NCBI GenBank assembly: GCA_938015525.1
Contig: CALLPC010000018.1
Location: 1 to 47,368 of the forward strand
Source of the DNA: an uncultured Dehalococcoidia bacterium
GTDB lineage: Bacteria; Chloroflexota; Dehalococcoidia; Tepidiformales; Tepidiformaceae
Direction of reading: 5' to 3'
Length of the DNA: 47,368 bases
Shown one piece after another: positions 39,367 through 46,219 of the stretch. Each line of letters begins with the position of its first letter. Within the stretch, counting starts at the first letter, position 1. The notes under the pieces were generated by a model. The model made no database searches. It was not told the DNA's origin and saw only the letters and a program-made list of their open reading frames with translations. A program made the translations under genes and the position numbers.

Positions 39367-39906
39367 ATGCACCCCTGGCACGATATCGCCGTCGACCCCG
39401 ACCGGATTGAGTCCGAACTCCCCGTCGTCATCGAAATCCCCGCCGGCAGCAAGAACAAGTACGAACTCGAGAAGAAGAGCGGCATCCTCAAGCTCGACCG
39501 CGTCCTCTCCAGCTCCGTCCGCTACCCGGCCAACTACGGATTCATCCCGCGCAGCTTCTGCGACGATGGCGACCCGCTCGATGTCCTCGTGCTCGGCCAG
39601 GAGCCCGTCGTCCCGCTGACCCTCGTCTACGTCCGGCCCGTCGGCGTCATGCACATGCGCGACGGCGGCAAAGCCGATGAGAAGATCCTCGGCGTTCACT
39701 CCCACGACCCGGCCTTCAGCCACATCCGGAAGCTCGAGGACGTCCCGCCCCACCTCGTCGCCGAGATCCAGCGCTTCTTCATCGACTACAAGGTGCTCGA
39801 AGAGAAGGAAGTGGTCGTCGACCCGTTCGAAGGGCGTGAGCGCGCCCTCGAGGTCATCCGCATCGCCCTCGGCGATTACTGGAAGATGCGCGCGAACGAG
39901 CGCTGA
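39367..39906 (+). CDS. ppa: Inorganic pyrophosphatase, family I
   Basis: The 179-residue enzyme starts MHPWHDIAVDPDRIESELPV and has the metal-binding loop DDGDPLDVLV (66-75), plus PAGSKNKYELEK and SVRYPANYGFIP, all conserved in soluble family I pyrophosphatases. ADEKILGV and FFIDYKVLEEKE complete the fold. It hydrolyses pyrophosphate with Mg2+, driving biosynthetic reactions. The ATG at 39367 is chosen because the family N-terminus begins there; the longer upstream ORF has no homology. There is no obvious ribosome site, and no clean -10 within 10 nt. chrA converges on it with 18 bp between stops. Confidence 0.96.
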   Translation: MHPWHDIAVDPDRIESELPVVIEIPAGSKNKYELEKKSGILKLDRVLSSSVRYPANYGFIPRSFCDDGDPLDVLVLGQEPVVPLTLVYVRPVGVMHMRDGGKADEKILGVHSHDPAFSHIRKLEDVPPHLVAEIQRFFIDYKVLEEKEVVVDPFEGRERALEVIRIALGDYWKMRANER

Positions 39907-39924
39907 ACGGGCCTGGCGCCACTC

Positions 39925-41163
39925 TCAGCCGGCCGCCGCCCGGGCGAGGCCGAGCGCCACGCCGCCGAGGACGAGCCAGGCCGCGTTCACGCGCGTCGCG
40001 ACCGCCGCCGCCAGCGCCGCCGCGAACAGCCCCCACGCGAACGGCCCGGTCAGGGTCGCGCGGGCGAGGTCGACGCCCACGACCACGATCAGCGCCCAGG
40101 CCGCCGCGTTCACCCCATCGAGGAAGGCGCTCCCGGGCGGCCAGGAGCGGAGGCGCGGCACCAGCGGAGCAGCCGCCATCACGAAGAGAAACGACGGGAG
40201 GAAGATCCCGGCCGCCGCTGCGAGCGCCCCCGGGAAGCCATCCATGACGTAGCCGGCGAACGCGGCCGAGCTGAAGAGGGGGCCGGGCGTGACCTGGCCG
40301 GCCGCGACGGCGTCGAGCAGCTGGCCCTCCGTCAGCCAGCCCCGGCGCTCGACGAACTCGCCGCGCATGAACGAGACGAGCACGTAGCCGCTCCCGTAGA
40401 GCACCGCCCCGATCTTCAGGAACCCGAGGAAAATCCCGGCCGTCGTCGCTCCTCCCGCACTGCCCGCGGCCGCCAGGGTCACCGGGGCGACGGGCGGGAG
40501 CAGGGCCCGGGTTCTTCGCCCGCGCGAGCTCGCGCTCCGCTGTCGCGGCAGCCGCCACCAGTGGCCGCCCGCCCGCGGCAGCCCCGGCAGGTTCCGCCGC
40601 GCCTCGCGGGTCAGCGCCCGGACCAGCACCGCGGCCACGGCCGTGGCCACCCCCGCGCCGAGCACGAGGGCGACTTCGCTCACCCCCGCGACCGCCAGCG
40701 CCGCCGCCGCCGTGACCACGACCAGCGATTCGAATCCCCGGAACGCCGCCCCCGTCAGGCCCCAGGCCGCGTGCAGGATGAGCGCCAGCACGACGGGCTG
40801 GGCGCCGAGCAGGATGCCCTCGCCCGCCGGCGTGCTCCCGTAGCGGACGTACGCCCAGGCAAGGGCCGTGACGATGACGACTGCCGGGAGCAGGAAGAGC
40901 AGCCCTCCGAGCCAGAGACCCGCCAGCCCAGCCCGGCGGTGCCCGAGATGCATCGTCATCTCGGTCGAATTCGGGCCCGGGATGAGGTTCGTCACCCCGA
41001 GCATATCGAGGAACTCGCCGTCACTCACCCAGCCGCGCTGGTGGACGAGCTCCCGGCGCATCAGGGCGATGTGCGCCGCCGGCCCGCCGAAGGCGATGCA
41101 CCCCAGGCGAAAGAAGTAGCGTGCCACCTCCCCCGCGTCCCCAGGAGCCCTCGCAGCGCTCAC
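39925..41163 (-). CDS. chrA: Chromate transporter, two-domain ChrA
   Basis: The 412-residue membrane protein consists of two homologous halves. The first has FFRLGCIAFGGPAAHIALMRRELV and GVTNLIPGPNSTEM. The second has FLKIGAVLYGSGYVLVSFMRGEFV and AAGQVTPGPLFSSAAFAGY, each with the ChrA signature G-P-P/PGP elements. Long-chain ChrA proteins export chromate or possibly sulfate by anion exchange. About ten membrane segments are visible. A polar stretch between the halves (about 215-245) is unusually rich in Arg and Ser. Start is GTG 41163, 8 nt after TAGGCT. Substrate in this organism is not established. Confidence 0.92.
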   Translation of the reverse strand: MSAARAPGDAGEVARYFFRLGCIAFGGPAAHIALMRRELVHQRGWVSDGEFLDMLGVTNLIPGPNSTEMTMHLGHRRAGLAGLWLGGLLFLLPAVVIVTALAWAYVRYGSTPAGEGILLGAQPVVLALILHAAWGLTGAAFRGFESLVVVTAAAALAVAGVSEVALVLGAGVATAVAAVLVRALTREARRNLPGLPRAGGHWWRLPRQRSASSRGRRTRALLPPVAPVTLAAAGSAGGATTAGIFLGFLKIGAVLYGSGYVLVSFMRGEFVERRGWLTEGQLLDAVAAGQVTPGPLFSSAAFAGYVMDGFPGALAAAAGIFLPSFLFVMAAAPLVPRLRSWPPGSAFLDGVNAAAWALIVVVGVDLARATLTGPFAWGLFAAALAAAVATRVNAAWLVLGGVALGLARAAAG

Positions 41164-41171
41164 GGCCCCAC

Positions 41172-41177
41172 AGCCTA
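41172..41177 (-). promoter_or_regulatory. -10 element (TAGGCT) of chrA, predicted leaderless
   Basis: TAGGCT is 8 nt before the GTG at 41163. Choosing this GTG over an earlier frame-compatible start is supported by the ChrA N-terminus and by the same spacing seen at other starts. Confidence 0.5.
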
Positions 41178-41198
41178 CGGCATCGGCGGCCATCGCTC

Positions 41199-41214
41199 CC
41201 GGCGCCCCCGCCGG
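41199..41214 (-). terminator. Small hairpin after the coiled-coil gene
   Basis: CCGGCG (41199-41204) pairs with CGCCGG (41209-41214) around a 4-nt loop, 8 nt past the stop of the coiled-coil gene. The stem is short and there is no U tract, so the call is weak. Confidence 0.35.
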
Positions 41215-41222
41215 TCGAGAGG

Positions 41223-42179
41223 CTAGGTGCGAACGATGACGAGCCCGAGCGTCGCCACGACCAGCAGACCGACCCCGCCGATTGCGAAGAACACCCGGTT
41301 CCGCAGCTCGAGGAGCGAACGGCGCACCTCCTCGCGGAGCGCTGCCTGGTCGGCCCGGACCTGCTCGAGGCCACGGTCGAGGGAGGAGCCGAGATTCTCG
41401 AGGGCCGTGTCGAGGCGGTCGGCGCGGTCAGTGACGGTCTGCGCGAGGTCGCGCGTCCGCTGGGTGAAAAAAGCAACGAGGTTGGCGAGGGCCGTGTCGA
41501 GGCGGGCGATGCTGTTGACGAGGGCCTCGAACTTCCCGGAAAGGGCCGCGAGTTCCCCCGTGACCGCCTGGAGCTGGTCCGCGACCGCGTTTGCCAGGTC
41601 CCCGAGCTGCGCCTGTGCCGCCGTGAGGACCTGCTCGAGGCCACGGTCGAGGGAGGAGCCGAGGTTCGCGAGGGCCGTGTCGAGGCGGTCGGCGCGGTCA
41701 GTGACGGTCTGCGCGAGGTCGCGCGTCCGCTGGGTGAGAAATGCAACGAGGTTCGCGAGGTCCGTGTCGAGGCGGGCGGTGCCGTCGGCGAGGGCCTCGA
41801 ACTTCCCGGAAAGGGTCGCGAGTTCCCCCGGCACCGCCTGGAGCTGGTCCGCGACCGCGTTTGCCAGGTCCCCGAGCTGCACCTGTGCCGCCGTGAAGAC
41901 CTCCTCGAAGCCCCGGAAGCGCTCGGCAATCTCCTGCTGGCCGGCAAGGAGTGACGGCGTGTCGATGGTCCGCATCACGGCGATGGCATCGCCGATACCG
42001 CGCGTCACGCCCGTCAGTTCATCGAAGAACCTCTGGAGACTTTCCGCGGCCGACTGGAGGTCGGCCGTTGCCCGGTCGAAGCGGTCGGCTTCGTCATGAA
42101 GCCGTTCGAGCCGCTGGAGCAACGCCTCGACCGCCTCTTCGAGGGAGAAGAATTTTTCGAGCTGTTCATCGACGGACAC
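41223..42179 (-). CDS. Tail-anchored coiled-coil membrane protein with two 90-residue repeats
   Basis: The 318-residue protein starts at GTG 42179 with MSVDEQLEKFFSLEEAVEAL. Residues 1-95 are coiled coil. Residues 96-185 and 186-275 are two nearly identical 90-residue units, each running from TAAQxQLGDLANAVADQLQA through SGKFEAL and RTRDLAQTVTDRADRLDTAL to SSLDRGLEQV. A single C-terminal hydrophobic helix (296-316, VFFAIGGVGLLVVATLGLVIV) ends the chain, so it is probably anchored by its tail with the coiled coil in the cytoplasm. No enzymatic motif is visible. It begins 8 nt after the helicase stop, with a GAGG sequence overlapping that stop, so the pair is translationally coupled. The function is unknown; a membrane sensor, tether or effector for the helicase is inference. 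Confidence 0.82.
   Translation of the reverse strand: MSVDEQLEKFFSLEEAVEALLQRLERLHDEADRFDRATADLQSAAESLQRFFDELTGVTRGIGDAIAVMRTIDTPSLLAGQQEIAERFRGFEEVFTAAQVQLGDLANAVADQLQAVPGELATLSGKFEALADGTARLDTDLANLVAFLTQRTRDLAQTVTDRADRLDTALANLGSSLDRGLEQVLTAAQAQLGDLANAVADQLQAVTGELAALSGKFEALVNSIARLDTALANLVAFFTQRTRDLAQTVTDRADRLDTALENLGSSLDRGLEQVRADQAALREEVRRSLLELRNRVFFAIGGVGLLVVATLGLVIVRT
41355..41894. repeat. 270-bp tandem duplication (two copies) inside the coiled-coil gene
   Basis: Copies at 41355-41624 and 41625-41894 are in frame and nearly identical in DNA, for example CTGCTCGAGG at 41361 and 41631. Near identity including synonymous sites suggests a recent duplication or ongoing repeat-number change. 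Confidence 0.9.
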
Positions 42180-42187
42180 AGTGCACC

Positions 42188-45100
42188 TCAGGAAACGTTC
42201 AGGAGCCGGTCGACAGCGGCAATGACCCGTGCGGTCTCCACCAGCACCACCGGTTCGGAGGCGGCGGCAGGGGCATCCCGGGCCAGCTGGCGAAGGAACT
42301 CGCGGCTCCCGCACTCGGCCCGGGCCATCTCCGCCGCCAGCTGGCGGGCATCCCCCGGGCTCCGTCGACCGACGGCGTCGAGTGCCGCTGCACAGAGACG
42401 GGCGAGCCGGGCATCGTCGAACCGGTAGCGCTCCCTGCCGAACTGCAGGGCCGCCCGGACGTTCTGGCCAACCGTCTCCGTGTCGGGTTCTCGGGAGAGG
42501 GCCTCGGAGGCAGCCCGGACGAGGAGCAGTGCCGGCTGGTCCGGGTAGGAGGTGAGATACCTCGCGGCGGCACCCCGAACCCGCTCGGCATCGTTGGGCG
42601 AGACGATGAGGTCGAACAGCTGCCGCATCGCCCTGAGCTCCGTGGTCTCGTCGCTGCCCGTCGCGATGGCGACCAGGTGGTCGTCGTACTCCGTCGTCGT
42701 CAGGTAGTTGAGAATCCGTTCGCGGAGCTTCTCGCCGTCGGCCAGCGCGGCGGCGTCGAACATCTCCTGGAGCGACCGCCGGCGCGCCCGCTCGATGTGC
42801 TCGTAGATGAAATCGATCAGCAGTTCACATGCGTAGAGGACGAACCCGTCCCAGGGCATGTCGCCTGCGGCCCCGAGGCGCTCCTCATACGCCCGGACGA
42901 GCCCGGCCTGGTAGCCGCGGATATAGTCGAGGAGACGTTGCCGGACGCGGGCGGGGTCGGCATCCGCGACGGTGACCGTGAACTTCCTGGCCCCGTATTC
43001 GATGGTGTAGTCCTCCACGACCCCGATGACGACGAGACGGTGGAGCGCCTTCTCGGCGTCCGCACGCCATTCGTCATCGCGACCGTCATCCACGGGGGCC
43101 GGCCATGCGAGCTCGGTGACCCGCCGGCGGCCGGTCCCCCCGAGCTCTGCCAAAGTCGCCCTGGTGGTCTCGAGGTCGCGGCGCCGTCCCCGGAAGGCCC
43201 GCGTGTGGAACCAGAGCGCCCGGGTGACGTCATCGCCGGTGCGGTCACGACGTCGTTGTGCGAGCATCCCGGCCATGCGCGAGATGTCGTTCTTCGGGTC
43301 CAGCAGCTCCCGGTCCTGGTTCGGCCAGTCGTCGGAAAGGATGATGAACGAATAGGCCCGCTCACGGTCTCGCCCCGCCCGGCCGGCCTCCTGGTAAAAC
43401 GACTCGATGGAATCGGGCAGGCCGAAATGGATGGTGTATCGGATGTTCGGCTTGTCGATGCCCATCCCGAACGCCTTGGTACACACCAGGCCGTGCAGCC
43501 GATTCCGCTTGAACTGCCTCGCATTCTCGCGCTTGATGTTGTCCGAGAGGCGGCCGGCGTAGATGCCGAATTGACGCTTCGTCCGCTCGATGAGCTTCTC
43601 CTGGACGGATTGCACCCCGAACTCCCCGTCAACGAAAGGGCAGAAGACCAGCCCGGCAGCAGATTTCGGGCGGTTTGGGTCGAAGAATGCCCCCGGGGAC
43701 AGGCCAAATCTCGAGGGAAGGCTCGTGAGGAGCCCGACCAGGCGGTCGATCTTCTCATCTGACCGGCATCGGACGATTTCGAACTTCAGCTCCTGTCGAT
43801 CGAAGCTGTTCGGCGTAATGATGGCGTCGAAATCGGTAATCTGCAGTTCGTTCTGGACATCGCGGAGGACGATGTAGCTCGCGGTGCCCGTCAGGCCCAC
43901 GAGCGGCGGCACCTGCCCGTCCTTGGCGCAATATTCCCGTGCGATACGGGCCAGGTTCAGGTACGACGTGCGGAAGTCGTGCCCCCACTCGGATACGCAG
44001 TGCGCCTCGTCGATAGCGATCAGGCTCACTGGCAGGTTCGCCGTCAGCTGGCGGAGCGCGTCCCGGAAGCCCGCAATCTGGAACCGCTCGGGTGCGACGT
44101 AGCAGAACAGGTAGCGCCCCTGCGCCGTGGCGTTCATGGCCGCCTCCCGTTCCTGCCGGGCCTTTACCTGGCTGGTAATGCCGACCGCGCGGTCGATTCC
44201 CATGCGCTGCAGGTTGTCGACCTGGTCGTCGATGAGCGAGATGATCGGGTCGACAGCGATGCACACGCCCGGCAGGCAGAGCGCCCCGAGCTGGAACGCG
44301 ATCGACTTCCCGCCGCCCGTGGGCAGCAGGACCAGGGAGTCCTTCCCCTGGAGCGTCCGCTGGACGGTTTCCCACTGCCCTTCCCAGAAATCATGCTTTC
44401 GGAACAGGTAGCGCAGCATCCAGCGGGCATCGTCGCGGGAAGGGGATTCAGAACGGACCGGCGGCGAATTCGTCACCGGCGCCGCCACGTTGATCCCCAG
44501 CGGGAGGTCACGGATGAAGAAATACGGAGCCCTGCCGGCAGCAATCGCATGCTCGGTCCTGGGCGGCCCGCCGTCGATCACCACGGCGCCTTCCGGAACC
44601 TGGTCGCCCGGCACGAGCGCCACGCTCGTCGTCGGTCGCGACAGCGGCACCTCGTGGAGGCAGGCAACCCGGTAGATGAGCTCCGCGACCCCGGCGACGG
44701 CCTGCTCCAGCAGGAGCCGGAGGTCGTCCGCAGTCATCTCCTGCCGCAGCCGGGCCGGGGGCAATACCGCCACCGGCCAGTGGTCGGGATTCGGGAAATG
44801 CCCGCCGCGAAATGCCTCGAACACGGCCACCTGCACCTGGTGGGCGAACCGGGCCGCCCGGAGGTCGGTGAGCGGGCCCGCCCCGGCCCTGGCCCTGCCG
44901 AAACGGCCGAGCCACTCCCCGAGCTGCTGCAGCCGGGCGTTGCCAGGCTGCCCCGGACCGGGCAACGCCGCCGTCAACACCTGCATCGAACGAGCCTCCA
45001 GCCACTGACGCCATGCCGCGGCGGTGGCCCCCTGGGGCGCGGTGCCGAACTCGACGAGGGCCAGCCGCTCGACCTCGGGGTGAGCGAGCACGAGCGGGAA

Positions 45101-45802
45101 CCTCGGCGGGACTCCCGGCAGCTCGTCGCTGAATACGGGCTGAATTTCCACCCCCGGGACCAGCGTCCATCCCTGCTCCCGGAACCGATGCTGTTCGAAC
45201 CACTCCACGAATCCCCGGGCGTCCCCCCACACTTCACGCTCCGGTGCGGGCTGGAACGGCACGGTGGGATTGCTGACCAGCTCGACGACGGCATTCCGGA
45301 TGTCGTCGTCGGTGATCAGTTCACGCTCGGGTTCCGGGAGGGCGTCCTCGACGGCCGGGTCGCTGCAGGTCAGGGCCCCGCGCGTCAGCACCGCCTCGAC
45401 GACCGCAAGCACCGTGGGAACGCTGTGGATGATGTCGGTCGAACGGGGCGTCGGCCAGTCGAGCCGCCACTGCCCCGCCGCACGCCGGAGGCGCACCGGG
45501 ACACCGGCATCGTGGACCCGCTCGATGAACCACTGAGGCAGCCCGGCGGCCTGGTAAAGACGGCACTGGAGGTCGTTCCGGAGCGGCGTGAGTGTGACCT
45601 CGTGCGGGAGCAACTCCGCATTTTCGGCTCGCTCGCTGGAAGGAAGTGGAGACGGGCGGGAGGACCGCTCTCCCGGGCCGCCCGTGAGAACCCACTGGCC
45701 CGGCGGCCGCTGGTTGCCCGCAGAGCCCCGCTCAGCGGTTCCCGCGCGGGGATATCGAGGCTCCTTGACGGCGCTCAGGTCGGGTGGTCGTGGTGCAGTC
45801 AT
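42188..45802 (-). CDS. Large RecQ-like superfamily 2 helicase with novel N- and C-terminal regions
   Basis: The 1204-residue protein has a RecQ-type helicase core: PTGGGKS (494-500), DEAH box (AIDEAHCVSEWGHDF, 597-611), GLTGTAS (636-642) and motif VI QEAGRAGRD (804-812). The N-terminal 470 residues are unlike RecQ. Residues 197-276 (FVEWFEQHRF, VEIQPVF, RFPLVLAHPE-VERLALVEFG, WRQWLEARSMQVL) look like a degenerate PD-(D/E)xK nuclease fold. The C-terminal 370 residues include a winged-helix-like segment (ALHRLVVIGVVEDYT...FTVTV, 919-945) and an all-helical tail, but no four-cysteine zinc module or HRDC. It is twice the size of housekeeping RecQ. ATG 45802 has GGGGAG 6 nt upstream. It is co-transcribed with the coiled-coil membrane gene. 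Codon use looks looser than in neighbours, which hints at transfer. Confidence 0.88.
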   Translation of the reverse strand: MTAPRPPDLSAVKEPRYPRAGTAERGSAGNQRPPGQWVLTGGPGERSSRPSPLPSSERAENAELLPHEVTLTPLRNDLQCRLYQAAGLPQWFIERVHDAGVPVRLRRAAGQWRLDWPTPRSTDIIHSVPTVLAVVEAVLTRGALTCSDPAVEDALPEPERELITDDDIRNAVVELVSNPTVPFQPAPEREVWGDARGFVEWFEQHRFREQGWTLVPGVEIQPVFSDELPGVPPRFPLVLAHPEVERLALVEFGTAPQGATAAAWRQWLEARSMQVLTAALPGPGQPGNARLQQLGEWLGRFGRARAGAGPLTDLRAARFAHQVQVAVFEAFRGGHFPNPDHWPVAVLPPARLRQEMTADDLRLLLEQAVAGVAELIYRVACLHEVPLSRPTTSVALVPGDQVPEGAVVIDGGPPRTEHAIAAGRAPYFFIRDLPLGINVAAPVTNSPPVRSESPSRDDARWMLRYLFRKHDFWEGQWETVQRTLQGKDSLVLLPTGGGKSIAFQLGALCLPGVCIAVDPIISLIDDQVDNLQRMGIDRAVGITSQVKARQEREAAMNATAQGRYLFCYVAPERFQIAGFRDALRQLTANLPVSLIAIDEAHCVSEWGHDFRTSYLNLARIAREYCAKDGQVPPLVGLTGTASYIVLRDVQNELQITDFDAIITPNSFDRQELKFEIVRCRSDEKIDRLVGLLTSLPSRFGLSPGAFFDPNRPKSAAGLVFCPFVDGEFGVQSVQEKLIERTKRQFGIYAGRLSDNIKRENARQFKRNRLHGLVCTKAFGMGIDKPNIRYTIHFGLPDSIESFYQEAGRAGRDRERAYSFIILSDDWPNQDRELLDPKNDISRMAGMLAQRRRDRTGDDVTRALWFHTRAFRGRRRDLETTRATLAELGGTGRRRVTELAWPAPVDDGRDDEWRADAEKALHRLVVIGVVEDYTIEYGARKFTVTVADADPARVRQRLLDYIRGYQAGLVRAYEERLGAAGDMPWDGFVLYACELLIDFIYEHIERARRRSLQEMFDAAALADGEKLRERILNYLTTTEYDDHLVAIATGSDETTELRAMRQLFDLIVSPNDAERVRGAAARYLTSYPDQPALLLVRAASEALSREPDTETVGQNVRAALQFGRERYRFDDARLARLCAAALDAVGRRSPGDARQLAAEMARAECGSREFLRQLARDAPAAASEPVVLVETARVIAAVDRLLNVS

Positions 45803-45832
45803 CTGCGCTCCCCGGCTACGAGTCGAAGCCGC

Positions 45833-45838
45833 ATTCTA
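45833..45838 (-). promoter_or_regulatory. -10 element (TAGAAT) of the helicase-coiled-coil operon
   Basis: TAGAAT, preceded closely by TG, lies 30 nt before the ATG at 45802 in an AT-richer patch. The operon therefore has a normal leader with a Shine-Dalgarno, unlike many core genes here. Confidence 0.5.
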
Positions 45839-45981
45839 AGCATGTGTTTACGGCCCTCGCCATCCGCCGCCGCGCGCGACGACGAGCCCCGGTGCGGCCG
45901 CGCTCAGGCGCCCGAAAACCCCGGCCGGCCGGGCCCATCACCTGGGCGCCATTCGGACGCGCGATGGCCGGCTCGCCGCGG

Positions 45982-45987
45982 TACCAT
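45982..45987 (+). promoter_or_regulatory. -10-like element (TACCAT) of the dodecin gene
   Basis: TACCAT lies 28 nt before the ATG at 46016, with a clear GGAGGT at 46005-46010 between. Predicted leader is about 20 nt. Confidence 0.45.
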
Positions 45988-46015
45988 CCGTGCGAATCCC
46001 CATCGGAGGTCCGCT

Positions 46016-46219
46016 ATGTCCGTCGCGCGCGTCACCGAGATCACCGCCGCCTCGCCCGTCTCCTTCGAAGACGCCATCAAGGTCGGCATCGACCGCGCCA
46101 ACAAGACGCTCCGCAACGTGAAGGGCGCCTGGGTCCAGGAGCAGACCGTCAGCGTCGAGGACGGCGTCATCAAGGAGTACCGGGTCAACATGAAGGTGAC
46201 CTTCATCCTCGAGGACTGA
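46016..46219 (+). CDS. Dodecin (flavin-binding protein)
   Basis: The 67-residue protein reads MSVARVTEITAASPVSFEDA and later GAWVQEQTVSV and YRVNMKVTFILED, the complete dodecin pattern with the conserved Trp that stacks on the flavin and the closing beta strand. Dodecins assemble into hollow dodecamers that store or buffer flavin and prevent its phototoxicity; some bind CoA. GGAGGT lies 5 nt before the ATG. The 3' end overlaps the convergent membrane-protein gene by 17 bp. It is divergent from the helicase operon. Confidence 0.93.
   Translation: MSVARVTEITAASPVSFEDAIKVGIDRANKTLRNVKGAWVQEQTVSVEDGVIKEYRVNMKVTFILED

Noticed and set aside
41355..41894. CRISPR-like repeat
   Set aside because: The unit is 270 bp, contiguous, in frame and coding, with no spacers.
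42188..45802. Ordinary housekeeping RecQ
   Set aside because: It has a 470-residue novel N-terminus, lacks the zinc and HRDC modules and is twice the normal length.
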